A stretch of DNA of 64,000 nucleotides from assembly GCF_009617585.1 (NCBI RefSeq), contig NZ_WIXI01000039.1:1-64000 (forward strand). The letters run 5' to 3'. How positions within the stretch are numbered: position 1 is the stretch's first letter; each line of letters opens with the position of its first letter. A program made the position numbers and the translations under genes. The notes below the pieces were generated by a model that was not told the origin of the DNA, did no database searches, and worked only from the letters and a program-made list of their open reading frames with translations. This DNA comes from Endobacterium cereale. GTDB lineage: Bacteria; Pseudomonadota; Alphaproteobacteria; Rhizobiales; Rhizobiaceae. This document shows, in pieces, positions 8,760-17,905 of this stretch.

Positions 8760-9821
8760 TCACGACTGGTTTTGCAGCTCGCTGAAAGGCAAAGATGCCT
8801 TGCATCTTAGACCAGCAGGATAATAGTCGATAGTTACAGTGCTTCCTGCGCCCAGGCCTGCCATGATCAGCCGGGAGCCGGCGCCGCGCCGACTTGGCTG
8901 TGCGACAGGCGGTCCTCCATTTTCCTGCCAAACGAGTTCGAAGACGGGGTGAGGGTCGTCTGAAACCGCCCAACTGATTTCTACCGTTCCACATTCGTTC
9001 GACAAAGCGCCGTACTTCGCCGCGTTTGTCCCCAGCTCGTGGAGAATAAGCGAGAGCGAAAGTGCTGATCGTGGCGCGATATCAAATGCCGGCCCAGAGA
9101 TCTTCAAACGACCGGGATCATAGAGAGCCAACGTGCTTCGGACGAAGTCCGAAATCATAGCTTGGCCAGCAGGCCCATGTATCAGCATGTCATGCGCTTT
9201 TGCCAAGGCGGTAATGCGACCATTCAAGACGTCCGACAACGCTGCTACGTCGGTCGTGGATCTCAACGTCTGGGAAACAATTGCTTGGACCAAGGCAAGC
9301 TGGTTTTTCATGCGGTGGGCAAGTTCGAGGCTCATCTCTCGCTGATAGGCTTCGTTTTCAAGGAGCAGGACATTCTCCTGCTCCTTTTTCGCCGCCAGTA
9401 CTGCGAGCGCTTGCCGCTCTTGCCGCAGTGAAATCGACGTCACGCTAATCGTGTGGATGATGAAAATATCAACGCTGACGATGAAGGCATAAAACAAGAG
9501 AGCCAGCACCGATCCCGGGGTTAGTTCGAATGTATAAGCCGGCGCAATAAAGAAATACCAAGACGCCAAGCCGCTCAATGTTGCGTTGATGACGCCGGGC
9601 CACAGACCGCAGACGAGTGTCGCGATAATGACCGCCGGAAAGAACGTCAGGTACGGAAATCCCGATGGCAGCTCGTCGTTAACAAGCAACCTTACCAATA
9701 ACGCTACCGCGAACAGCCCCAACGACAAGGTCCAGCGGAAGGTCGCCGAGCGCTCGCGCGTTACAAGTTCTTGTAGGCGAACGATCAACGACCGCGATCT
9801 TGTGGTATTGCTCACGGTCAT
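8760..9821 (-). CDS. HWE-family sensor histidine kinase
   Basis: 353 residues. Residues about 28-125 hold four hydrophobic segments resembling the DUF4118 (KdpD-like) membrane module, followed by a short coiled coil. The kinase core has the phospho-acceptor motif ELAHRMKNQLALVQAI near 165-180, N-box HELGTNAAKYGALS near 260 and a W-x-E motif (LVWQENGGPPV) near 300, the marks of HWE/HisKA_2 kinases of alphaproteobacteria. These commonly act in general stress or light signalling; no photosensory LOV/phytochrome domain is present here, so the signal is probably sensed in the membrane. It is convergent with the EAL gene and has no response-regulator partner next to it. Confidence 0.9.
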   Translation of the reverse strand: MTVSNTTRSRSLIVRLQELVTRERSATFRWTLSLGLFAVALLVRLLVNDELPSGFPYLTFFPAVIIATLVCGLWPGVINATLSGLASWYFFIAPAYTFELTPGSVLALLFYAFIVSVDIFIIHTISVTSISLRQERQALAVLAAKKEQENVLLLENEAYQREMSLELAHRMKNQLALVQAIVSQTLRSTTDVAALSDVLNGRITALAKAHDMLIHGPAGQAMISDFVRSTLALYDPGRLKISGPAFDIAPRSALSLSLILHELGTNAAKYGALSNECGTVEISWAVSDDPHPVFELVWQENGGPPVAQPSRRGAGSRLIMAGLGAGSTVTIDYYPAGLRCKASLPFSELQNQS

Positions 9822-10071
9822 TGCACATCAAAAAACAAAGATGTTTTTCCTTTAGAACGCAAAAGAGCCAACAAACCGTTAGGCGTTTCGGGAGCTGTTT
9901 CTACCTCAACCGGCGACCGCAACGGTTCAGACGTCACGGGCAACCACAGCCGTCGGGTCCTGCGACACCCAGTTTCGCCTTTTCTCGCGCAACCATGCAA
10001 AAACCTTTATCTAAAAGCTGGTGGCGAAAGTCGCCGGAGAAACACGGATTGGTGGGAGTTGTTTTGAGCAG

Positions 10072-13000
10072 TTAGACTTCTTCATTTTCGGCGCTCGTCT
10101 CGCTGCGGCGGATGTCCTGGCTTGCCAAATCCTCAGTTGTCGCGCTGGCGATTGCGTTTGCCAGTTTCGCCGCGTCGTAGGGCTTAGACACGACGATCGC
10201 ACCCTGTTCTCCACGAACGGCCAACGGATCACCGGTGGCGTAGACGATCAACGTTGCAGGTCTCAGAGCCCGAGCTTCGGCAGCCAGCTCCGCCCCTGAA
10301 GCGCCTGGCAGGTTGAGGTCTGTGACAAGGACATCGACCGCCATCGTCTGGAGCGCGGCCTTTGCTTCCTCAGCGCTGCCCGCCTCGACAACGATCAGTC
10401 CCGCATCCTGAAGCATCTCAGCAGTGTTGATGCGGATGAGAGCGTCATCCTCGACCAGCAAAACCGTCAGGCGACCGATCTTCCCGACTGAAGCTTCCCC
10501 AGCCAGCGACTGCTCGACGACCTGCGGCGGCTCTGGTTCGTTCAGAGGCTCGACAGGTGGTAACCTTCCTTTCGCATTTGAACGTTGCGCCTGATTAGCC
10601 AGCACATGTCGGAATTTTCGGGCTAGCGCTTCGCGCGTGTAAGGTTTTGAGAGGAGCTCGACGCCAGCGTCGAGCTTGCCGCCATGGACGATCGAATTCT
10701 CCGTGTATCCCGATGTAAACAGCACGGCGAGGTTCGGCAGTCGCTCTTTTGCCTTGCGCGCCATTTCGGGGCTCTTCAGCGTGCCTGGCATGACAACGTC
10801 CGTGAATAGCAGATCAATCGGGATGCCGCTGTCGATGACAGTGAGCGCACTTGCCGCATCGACCGCCTTAAGCGTTCGGTACCCGAGATCAGTCAGCAGG
10901 GCGATGACGGTTTCACGCACCTCCGCGTCGTCCTCAACCACCAGAACCGTTTCGCTTCCACCAACGATTGGACCATTATCAACGGCCACTTCAACGTCTT
11001 CGACTTGCAGCGCTCGGGGAAGGTAGAGTTTTATCGTCGTGCCGTGACCGACCTCCGAATAGATCTTCACATGCCCACCGGACTGTTTGACGAAGCCATA
11101 AACCATCGAGAGGCCGAGACCGGATCCCTTGCCCTCAGCTTTAGTGGAGAAGAACGGTTCGAATACCTTCTCGATAATCTCGGACGGCATGCCGGAACCG
11201 GTATCGGTTACCGCCATCATCACATATTGACCAGGAGTAACTTCGTCATGGGTGCGGGCGTAAGCATCGTCGAGATGGGCATTGGAAAGCTCGATCGTGA
11301 GCTTGCCTCTCCCTTCCATTGCATCTCGCGCATTGATCGCAAGGTTCAGAAGAGCATTCTCGATCTGCGTCGGGTCGATGAATGTATTCCAGAGCCCTCC
11401 ACCAACGACGGTCTCGACCTCAATCGCTTCGCCGATGGCGCGGCGGATCATGTCGTCCATGTCTCGAACGAACCGGCTGATGTTAACGACTTTAGGCTCG
11501 AGTGCCTGGCGCCGACCAAACGCCAGAAGCTGGCTCGCCAGCTTTGAGCCGCGGGACACGCCTGCCATCGCGTTGGCGATCTTCGCCTCGGCGCGTTGGT
11601 TGCCCGCCACTTCCTTCGACAGGAGCTGAAGATTGCCGGAGACGACCTGCAGCAGGTTGTTGAAATCGTGCGCCACTCCGCCAGTGAGCTTGCCCACTGT
11701 TTCCATCTTCTGCGCCTGAGCCAGCTTGGCTTCGGCCTGGCGGCGATCGGAAATCTCCGAAATGACCCTGGCTTCGAGGTTTTCGTTCAGCTGTTTCAGC
11801 TGCTCCTCGGCACGTTCACGGTGACGAACCTGGCGTGCGAGAGCTTCTGCCTGTTCACGCAGAGCGGCTTCCGCCGCCCGCTGATGTGAAATGTCGGTGT
11901 GAACACCGACCCATTCAACGATGTCGCCCTTAGAGCCGATGATGGGCAGGGCTCGAATGGCGAACTGACGCCATGCGCCGTCATGGCGGCGCACCCGGTG
12001 CTCATGAACATACATCGATTTCGCTGCCACGGCAGCGTTCCAGCTCTCCACCGAGGCGTCGATGTCGTCGGGATGGACGGCACTCACCCAGCCAAAGTCC
12101 TGGTACTGATCGAAGCTCTGGCCCGTCAGCGCGGCCCAGCCTGGTTGCTCGCCGATCATTCTTCCGTCTGCACTATTCGTCCACAAAACGCCGTGGACGG
12201 CGTTCATTGCCGTATGGAACCGGCTATTGCTGATTTCGAGCTCGGCTTCGCGGACAGCTCGTTCCTCGACATCAATTCCCAGGATGTAGACGCCGGGCAC
12301 GGAGCCGTCGGCCTCGACATGCGGAATGTAGCGGATTTCGAGCCGGCGAACTGGACCGTCACCATGGCGCATATCAGCTTCCGCCGTCACGACCTCCCCG
12401 CCTAAAGCGCGGTCGATATCGGGTCGTCGGCCCTCGTAGGCTTTCTCGCCGATGACATCGAGAACCGGTCGTCCGATCATATCGTCCGGCCGCCTGCCGA
12501 ACCAGGTCTCATAAGCGCCGTTCGCGAAGCGGTAGACGTGGTTTCGATCGACATAAGAGATAAGCATCGGCACGGCGTCGGTGACTCGGCGCAGTTCCGC
12601 CTCACTGTCAGCAAGGCGCTTCTCGAAATCGACACGATCACTGTTGTCGACGACCGTACACATCACGCCGCCGATCTTACCGTCGGCTTCGTAGACCGGC
12701 GTGTAAAACAGATCGAAGATGAACTCCTGTTGCTGACCGTCTCTGACCAGCGTCATGTTCTGGTCATGAAATGAACGAAGCTCGCCGCGAAGGCCAGCTG
12801 CTATCATCTCGCGGTTCCAATCCCAAATTTCCGGCCAGGTCTCGGCGACGTTGCTGCCCAGCGCAGCTGGGTGTTTCTCTGCGACGATCTTGGCATAAAG
12901 ATCGTTGTAGATCATGACGTGCGCCGGACCCCACATCAGAACCTTTGCGACAGGGGAGTTCACGATATTTGCGACCGTCGTCCGCAATTCGACAGACCAT

Positions 13001-13245
13001 GTGCTTACCGGGCCGAGCGGTGTATTCGACCAATCCTTCTCGCGGATCAGAAGACCGCAGCTGCCGCCGCCGATCGGCCAGACCGTTGCGAGCGACGGCG
13101 CATGCCTGGCGCCATCACGCAGCATCCTAAGACCAGATCGGACCACCTCGCTGGCATTGCCATAATCGCCCGATGTCAGGCAGTTGGAAATAAAACCCTC
13201 GAGCTCGGGGGTCAAAGAGAAATTGCGCGTGAGACGTTTAGCCAT
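10072..13245 (-). CDS. Hybrid histidine kinase with ParD-like N terminus
   Basis: About 1057 residues. ATG 13245 is preferred because GGGACGAG precedes it; an upstream ATG at 13260 has no ribosome site. Residues 1-45 read as a ribbon-helix-helix module of ParD type ([15 protein letters not shown]... then [15 protein letters not shown]). Three PAS-type domains follow (about 60-190, 205-335, 340-465), then a coiled coil, HisKA with [17 protein letters not shown] (about 535), HATPase with NARDAM and GxGxG motifs, and two receiver domains: [12 protein letters not shown]...[10 protein letters not shown] and [12 protein letters not shown]...[10 protein letters not shown]. It is cytoplasmic, with no membrane segment seen. 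A DNA-binding-type fold fused to a sensor kinase is unusual. Whether it is functional or a captured antitoxin remnant is unknown. Confidence 0.88.
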   Translation of the reverse strand: MAKRLTRNFSLTPELEGFISNCLTSGDYGNASEVVRSGLRMLRDGARHAPSLATVWPIGGGSCGLLIREKDWSNTPLGPVSTWSVELRTTVANIVNSPVAKVLMWGPAHVMIYNDLYAKIVAEKHPAALGSNVAETWPEIWDWNREMIAAGLRGELRSFHDQNMTLVRDGQQQEFIFDLFYTPVYEADGKIGGVMCTVVDNSDRVDFEKRLADSEAELRRVTDAVPMLISYVDRNHVYRFANGAYETWFGRRPDDMIGRPVLDVIGEKAYEGRRPDIDRALGGEVVTAEADMRHGDGPVRRLEIRYIPHVEADGSVPGVYILGIDVEERAVREAELEISNSRFHTAMNAVHGVLWTNSADGRMIGEQPGWAALTGQSFDQYQDFGWVSAVHPDDIDASVESWNAAVAAKSMYVHEHRVRRHDGAWRQFAIRALPIIGSKGDIVEWVGVHTDISHQRAAEAALREQAEALARQVRHRERAEEQLKQLNENLEARVISEISDRRQAEAKLAQAQKMETVGKLTGGVAHDFNNLLQVVSGNLQLLSKEVAGNQRAEAKIANAMAGVSRGSKLASQLLAFGRRQALEPKVVNISRFVRDMDDMIRRAIGEAIEVETVVGGGLWNTFIDPTQIENALLNLAINARDAMEGRGKLTIELSNAHLDDAYARTHDEVTPGQYVMMAVTDTGSGMPSEIIEKVFEPFFSTKAEGKGSGLGLSMVYGFVKQSGGHVKIYSEVGHGTTIKLYLPRALQVEDVEVAVDNGPIVGGSETVLVVEDDAEVRETVIALLTDLGYRTLKAVDAASALTVIDSGIPIDLLFTDVVMPGTLKSPEMARKAKERLPNLAVLFTSGYTENSIVHGGKLDAGVELLSKPYTREALARKFRHVLANQAQRSNAKGRLPPVEPLNEPEPPQVVEQSLAGEASVGKIGRLTVLLVEDDALIRINTAEMLQDAGLIVVEAGSAEEAKAALQTMAVDVLVTDLNLPGASGAELAAEARALRPATLIVYATGDPLAVRGEQGAIVVSKPYDAAKLANAIASATTEDLASQDIRRSETSAENEEV

Positions 13246-13414
13246 GTCCGCTCGTCCCATGGAATTGATTTTGTGTCAACGTGTGTCACACCCTGAGATA
13301 TCTATTCGTTCCTGATTCTGATCTTGCATTCAGGCGCGGACAACCTCTTGGTCAAAACGTCATCCCTGACCGCCCGTTCGCTTGTCCCGGCGAGCGCCGT
13401 ACCAACAATCCGTT

Positions 13415-13726
13415 TCAGGACAAGAGATCCAACCCATTCCCTTGGGAAAGAAGGTCGGCGGTGCGGATCGCGGTCTCTTCCCACGTCAAACAAAACGTGC
13501 CCTCTGACTCAGGCCCATCATCGTGAACTGCCCAAGTAACACTCACGCTCGAGCGGTGCATGTCCGCGTACTGGACGCGGTTCATGATCAACTCATGCAG
13601 CGCCATTCCGATGTTCAAGACGGCGTTTGCATCAAGAAGCATATCGGGACCGGAAATCGTCAATTCGCCGACGCTATTGAACGGCTTCACCTGATGCGAA
13701 ATTAACGATCGCAGATCAATCAACAT
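13415..13726 (-). CDS. Stand-alone HWE-kinase ATPase stub
   Basis: 103 residues matching only the end of the dimerisation region and first half of an HWE-kinase ATPase domain: an I-x-GPD motif, ALHELIMNRVQYAD (an N-box in which the usual NAAKYGA is changed), VTWAVHDDG and a truncated W-E-E where LRWxExGGP is expected. The phospho-acceptor helix and the glycine-rich lid are missing. It starts 8 bases after the DoxX-like stop, so it may be co-transcribed. Most likely a decaying kinase fragment; a non-catalytic ATPase-domain binding protein is the alternative. Confidence 0.6.
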   Translation of the reverse strand: MLIDLRSLISHQVKPFNSVGELTISGPDMLLDANAVLNIGMALHELIMNRVQYADMHRSSVSVTWAVHDDGPESEGTFCLTWEETAIRTADLLSQGNGLDLLS

Positions 13727-13734
13727 GTCTATCC

Positions 13735-14136
13735 CTATATGTGGCGCGGCCGTTTCCGGCCTCCTGAAAAAATTGCGAGCCACACAAAAAGCGGCTGTAA
13801 AGGCAAGCGGAGGCAATGGTAGGCCCATTGCCAGCTCGATGTTGTCGGAGCCGAGAGACTGTCCGCCGCGTGTTTCAAGTTGGCCGGGAAAACTAAAATT
13901 GCGTACAGCGCCAGGGCCGTTCCCGCGTACCGTCGGGTCTGAGGCATAAGCAGACCGATCGCACCTGCGATTTCGCAAACTCCCGTCAGCATGATGACAT
14001 CAGGGGCGTCAGGCACCCAGTCGGGAGTGATGCTTAGAAAGGGCGCCGGAAACGCAAGATGCAGGAAGCCCGCAAAACCGTAAAAGGCAAACAGGCCGAG
14101 CCGACAGCGCTTGCGCCAGATTTCAACGTTCGCCAT
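13735..14136 (-). CDS. DoxX-like integral membrane protein
   Basis: 133 residues with about four hydrophobic helices: LGLFAFYGFAGFLHL, DVIMLTGVCEIAGAIGLLMP, AGTALALYAILVFPANL and a C-terminal segment ending in LFVWLAIFSGGRKR. The order and the E-x-AGAIGLL signature fit the DoxX family of small inner-membrane proteins. ATG 14136 is chosen because a longer upstream extension is low-quality sequence and this start lies 14 bases inside the end of the hydrolase gene, suggesting translational coupling with it. Confidence 0.75.
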   Translation of the reverse strand: MANVEIWRKRCRLGLFAFYGFAGFLHLAFPAPFLSITPDWVPDAPDVIMLTGVCEIAGAIGLLMPQTRRYAGTALALYAILVFPANLKHAADSLSAPTTSSWQWAYHCLRLPLQPLFVWLAIFSGGRKRPRHI

Positions 14137-15124
14137 CCACTGCAATCCGTTTTTCGATCGTTTTACGGACTGCTGCCAGGTTGGACTTGTAACCAGCAAC
14201 CTTCTTGATCGCTTCGATAGCAAGATCGCTGGCGACGTAATCCGACTTGTGGCCGAGATTGCGAACGACCACCAATGTCGCCCCAGAAACGTCGCGCGAC
14301 AGATGACGTGCATGCACGTCTGGCGAGACGATCTTGTCGGCATCGCCGGTGATGATCACGGTCGGAGCCCTGATACTTTTATATTGGAGGCTGGCGGTCT
14401 TCGCCCAGTTACTGAGGCCAGCAACCTCCATGGCATTGTGGCGGAAAGCAGCCGGACGCAGAGCCTGAACGGCTCCTGTCTTTCCAACATAGTTTGCAGG
14501 TCTCTGGTTTGGCCAGAACACCGCTTTTGTGGCGCGATCGATTGCCAGAAGCCCGACGGGTGGGGCGACGAATGTGCTGAACAATGATCCGGTTACCGGA
14601 ACGGCTGCAGCGCCATAATACCATGCCACACCTCCTTCCCACGGGTAGACCGCAGGTGACAGGAAAACCAGCCCCGCAACATTTTCCGGATGCCGGACGG
14701 CGAGTGCCGCAGCGATGGCTCCGCCAAACGAATGCCCGACAATGATCGCCTTACCGATGCCTCGCTTTTTCATAAGGCGAGCAATGGTATCGGCCTGCTC
14801 ATCAGGCAGGATCATCTGTGGGTTGCCGGCATCGGACGCACCATGGCCCGGTCGGTCGACAAACAGCAGGTCAGCCCTGCCCTCCAGCTTTGCTCGAAAC
14901 GAAAACATCGGATCGTAAAGACTGGTGCTGGCGCCGTGGATAAAAACGATCGGTGGCAGGTCAGCCTTACGACCGGCATTGATCAGGATGCTGTTGAGCT
15001 TGACCCCGCCGACATCCAGACGCACCGGACGCGGTTCATCAGCACGCGCATCAGCGCTGCTGGGAAAAGCGGCAAACATGAGAACGACAATGGCGGAAAA
15101 CAGTCGGGCAAAGTTGTACGGCAT
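14123..15124 (-). CDS. Exported alpha/beta hydrolase
   Basis: 333 residues. ATG 15124 is chosen over the longer frame since it has GAGG upstream and opens with a signal peptide (about residues 1-26, cut near ADA/RAD). The fold is recognisable: oxyanion strand FIHGAST (about 61-67), RPGHGAS, nucleophile elbow GHSFGG with Ser near 132, acid in GDADKIV and His in LGHKSD near the C terminus. This is a complete Ser-Asp-His triad, so an active hydrolase or esterase in the periplasm is likely. The substrate cannot be inferred. Gene order suggests an operon with the DoxX-like gene. Confidence 0.88.
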   Translation of the reverse strand: MPYNFARLFSAIVVLMFAAFPSSADARADEPRPVRLDVGGVKLNSILINAGRKADLPPIVFIHGASTSLYDPMFSFRAKLEGRADLLFVDRPGHGASDAGNPQMILPDEQADTIARLMKKRGIGKAIIVGHSFGGAIAAALAVRHPENVAGLVFLSPAVYPWEGGVAWYYGAAAVPVTGSLFSTFVAPPVGLLAIDRATKAVFWPNQRPANYVGKTGAVQALRPAAFRHNAMEVAGLSNWAKTASLQYKSIRAPTVIITGDADKIVSPDVHARHLSRDVSGATLVVVRNLGHKSDYVASDLAIEAIKKVAGYKSNLAAVRKTIEKRIAVDGER

Positions 15125-15322
15125 GAAACCTCTAAAAGATCCTAGTCTCCAAAGGCCAGTACGTACGGCTGAGCTAATTGGTTTCACATGACCACGTTGG
15201 GCTTTGCTCACGGTGAGGAGACCAACTTCTGGGCGTTCCCCCATCGCCGCCAACCACGCATGTCTTGATGGCTACCTTTCCTCTCGCTATGCTTTTCAGC
15301 GCTTCCAATCAAAGAGGATAAG

Positions 15323-15526
15323 ATGGCAACTGGTACCGTAAAATTTTTCGCTCAGGACAAGGGCTTCGGCTTCATCACTCCGGACAGTGGTGGACCGAAT
15401 GTATTCGTCCACATCTCGGCTGTCGGTTTCGGCGCTTCGCTGAGCGACGGCCAGAAGGTCAGCTACGATGTGGGCCAAGACCGAAAGACAGGAAAGTCAA
15501 AGGCTGAGAATGTCAGCGTCCTCTGA
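15323..15526 (+). CDS. CspA-family cold-shock protein
   Basis: 67 residues, preceded by AGAGGATAAG. It contains the RNA-binding motifs [15 protein letters not shown] (RNP1) and VFVHISAV (RNP2) of the five-stranded cold-shock domain. Known members are single-stranded nucleic-acid chaperones. This copy is isolated and has its own downstream hairpin, so it is probably a single-gene unit. Cold-shock genes are multicopy in rhizobia; nothing here tells whether this one is cold induced. Confidence 0.95.
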   Translation: MATGTVKFFAQDKGFGFITPDSGGPNVFVHISAVGFGASLSDGQKVSYDVGQDRKTGKSKAENVSVL

Positions 15527-15535
15527 AATCATACT

Positions 15536-15564
15536 CCCGATCTCGCCGTAACGGCGAGATCGGG
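15536..15564 (+). terminator. Strong hairpin after cold-shock gene
   Basis: Perfect 13-bp stem CCCGATCTCGCCG / CGGCGAGATCGGG with a 3-nt loop, starting 10 bases after the stop codon. No T run follows, but position and stability argue for transcription termination. Confidence 0.75.
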
Positions 15565-15852
15565 CCCGTTGGTCGCCTTCGGCTTGAGCGGAATCGAACC
15601 TGTGACCCGATGTAGTTTCGCTTCCATGTCACCCGAATTCTTAAGACGTCAGGGACTTGGAAATCACATCCCTATCTCTCGGTCGCTATCTCCCTGCCGA
15701 TGAAATCTAAAGACCGTCTCTGCTTCTGCTGGCAGCCATTCTCGAACATCTTCTTTTGTCTCGCTGCAGAAGTCTGGATCCGGTCTAGCGAAGACTGGCA
15801 GATCATCTGACGCACAACCAGCAGGCAGGTGGACAGACCATCTGATCGAAAT

Positions 15853-15919
15853 TGGATGGAAATGGATGGAAAAATAGTGCATGACGGCTGGCTAGGAAAT
15901 GGATGGAAACGGATGAAAG
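15853..15919 (+). repeat. Repeated 10-bp unit before and over the fic start
   Basis: TGGATGGAAA occurs at 15853-15862, 15863-15872 and 15900-15909, with a variant CGGATGAAAG at 15910-15919. The cluster spans the promoter-proximal region and the start codon of the fic gene. Such direct repeats could be an operator bound by the Fic protein's own C-terminal winged helix. Confidence 0.6.
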
Positions 15920-16976
15920 AATGGAAACTCTGAACACGACGACCATCCGGATCACGCCCGAAATCCTGTCTCTAATTGCTGAAATTGACGAGTTCAAAGG
16001 CGCTTGGCGCGCAATCGGGCGGATCGCGCCTGAACGGCTGTCCAGTCTCCGGCGCGTCGCGACTATTGAGAGTGTCGGTTCCTCCACACGTATCGAAGGA
16101 GCGCGCCTCACTGATCGAGAGGTCGAAAGGTTGCTGGCAAACGTTCGCCTGGGGTCCTTTACGACGCGCGATGAACAAGAGGTTGCCGGCTACGCGGAAG
16201 TTATGGAGACCATCTTCAGCGCTTACGACGCTATCTCGTTCACTGAGAATCATATCCGTCAGCTCCACCGCGATCTTCTTGCACATTCGACCAAGGATGA
16301 ACGGCATCGCGGCGCCTACAAAAACCTCTCCAACAACCTGGAAGCGTTTAACGAACAAGGCGAGAGCCTCGGCATCGTTTTCGCAACGGCAACGCCGTTC
16401 GATACGCCGCGTCGAACGGAAGAACTTCTCGCATGGCTGGGCGAGCAAGGACGAGAAAAATGGCTCCATCCACTTTTAGTCGTCGCGATCTTCGTTGTCG
16501 TATTCCTGGAAATCCATCCGTTCCAGGATGGCAATGGCCGCTTGTCGCGTATTCTGACCACCTTGCTGCTGCTGCGAGCCGGCTACGCTTACGTCCCATA
16601 CAGCTCGCTCGAAAGCATCATCGAGCAAAGCAAGGAGGGCTATTACATTTCTCTCCGGCGCACGCAGGGAACGATCCGAAGCACAGAGCCCGACTGGAAT
16701 CCTTGGATCGAGTTCTTTTTAAGAGCGCTGCATCGGCAAAAGAACCGACTTGAGAAGAAAATGGAGCGCGAGCGCATCATCCTCGCCGACATGCCGGAAC
16801 TATCCGTCATGCTGCTCGAGTTGGCACGCGAGCATGGGCGGATCACGGTCGCGGAGGCTGCCAGGATCACAGATGCGAGCCGTCACACCATCAAGGATCA
16901 CCTCAAGGCCCTCGTCGATCAAGGGCACCTCGTCCTCCACGGTGCGGGCCGCGGTGCTTGGTACGGTCTGTCGTGA
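15903..16976 (+). CDS. fic: Fic-domain protein (AMPylase-type) with HTH tail
   Basis: 357 residues from ATG 15903 with AGGA 6 bases upstream. The Fic active-site loop HPFQDGNGRLSR (about 204-215) is intact, with catalytic His and the anion-binding Asn/Arg, so transfer of AMP or a related group to a target hydroxyl is expected. An autoinhibitory motif of the S/T-x-x-x-E-G/N kind is present as STRIEG near residue 60, before the Fic core, so it is probably self-inhibited (class II). The C-terminal 65 residues (ITVAEAARITDASRHTIKDHLKALV) form a winged helix. It is the first gene of the defence island. Possible roles are toxin-like or regulatory. Confidence 0.9.
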   Translation: METDERMETLNTTTIRITPEILSLIAEIDEFKGAWRAIGRIAPERLSSLRRVATIESVGSSTRIEGARLTDREVERLLANVRLGSFTTRDEQEVAGYAEVMETIFSAYDAISFTENHIRQLHRDLLAHSTKDERHRGAYKNLSNNLEAFNEQGESLGIVFATATPFDTPRRTEELLAWLGEQGREKWLHPLLVVAIFVVVFLEIHPFQDGNGRLSRILTTLLLLRAGYAYVPYSSLESIIEQSKEGYYISLRRTQGTIRSTEPDWNPWIEFFLRALHRQKNRLEKKMERERIILADMPELSVMLLELAREHGRITVAEAARITDASRHTIKDHLKALVDQGHLVLHGAGRGAWYGLS

Positions 16977-17164
16977 TCAGTCAGATGTCAGGAAAATCTA
17001 ATTAAGTTTAGATCTTGAACCAATTCGAACTACCGACCGGCACGAAATTTTGCACGGTGCTGAAAACACATCCATTTCCCGAGAAATCGAATGGCCCATG
17101 GTTTTGACGCAACGCAGATTTTAGGAGGATGCTCTCGACAAGCGATCGCGCCCCTTATGCGCGG

Positions 17165-17905
17165 TTAGCTTTCGGCTCGACCATAGCCCAATTGTCGTAA
17201 GTTCTCCGCCACCCGCCCTTCGACCGCAAGCGCATCTTCCGACCACAGTTCTGCGATCGCGTTCAATACGCGGTCGAGCTCCCATGGTAGAACAGACCTG
17301 CCCTCGATTTGTGTGAATGGTCCGTCAGATTCGGTTAACAGGCGATCACGGGGGATCATTTTGACGATATCCCGGCCCTTCTGACCATGGATCATCCCTG
17401 GTCCCACGCTGAACCAACAGCCCATGGAGACGGCGCGATCCAGCTCTCGCTTTGTCCCCGAAAACCAATGAAGGATTGGTGTTCCTGCGCCTTTGTGCGC
17501 TTCGAGTGCATCCAATACCTGCGTGGCCGCCCGCCGACTATGAATAGTCATTACACGACCGCCCGCCTGGTCGCATAGATCTAAAATGCGATGAAACACC
17601 CGCTTTTGGGTTTCCCAGTGGGGTCGCAACTCGGGTGAGCCGTCTAACCCGATCTCCCCTACGTACGTGGCTGATGGCAGGAGTCTTTCAAATAAGGGAA
17701 GTTCGCCATGGCGTTCATGTGCAATCTGCGGGTGCAGCCCAAGCGCCGTTCTGATCCGCTTGGCCCTATGTGAAAGAGCAAGCGTGCCTTCCCAAGCCGA
17801 GGGCGTGTTAGTGACAGAGAGAACATAGATATTCCGGCTCACGCAGGACTGCGTGATCGCAACAGGATCCGGGTACAGATCAAGATGGCAATGGAAGTCA
17901 ATCAC
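17165..17905 (-). CDS. qatD: QatD, TatD-family nuclease of Qat system
   Basis: 246 residues. It carries the TatD metal-dependent hydrolase signatures: DFHCHLDLYPDP at the N terminus, GEIGLDG near 80, HSRRA near 125, HWFSGT near 145 and TESDGPF near 195, which bind two metals. The start overlaps the qatC stop by 4 bases. In the described QatABCD anti-phage system (QatA ATPase, QatB unknown, QatC QueC-like, QatD TatD-like) this is the last gene, matching the order here. Chromosomal TatD is similar, so context is what assigns it. Confidence 0.9.
   Translation of the reverse strand: MIDFHCHLDLYPDPVAITQSCVSRNIYVLSVTNTPSAWEGTLALSHRAKRIRTALGLHPQIAHERHGELPLFERLLPSATYVGEIGLDGSPELRPHWETQKRVFHRILDLCDQAGGRVMTIHSRRAATQVLDALEAHKGAGTPILHWFSGTKRELDRAVSMGCWFSVGPGMIHGQKGRDIVKMIPRDRLLTESDGPFTQIEGRSVLPWELDRVLNAIAELWSEDALAVEGRVAENLRQLGYGRAES

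Noticed and set aside
15585..15625. tRNA-like T-arm fragment (GGAATCGAACC on the plus strand)
   Set aside because: Only the T-loop consensus is visible; stems do not pair well and no acceptor, D or anticodon arm could be found. At most a degenerate remnant of an integration site.
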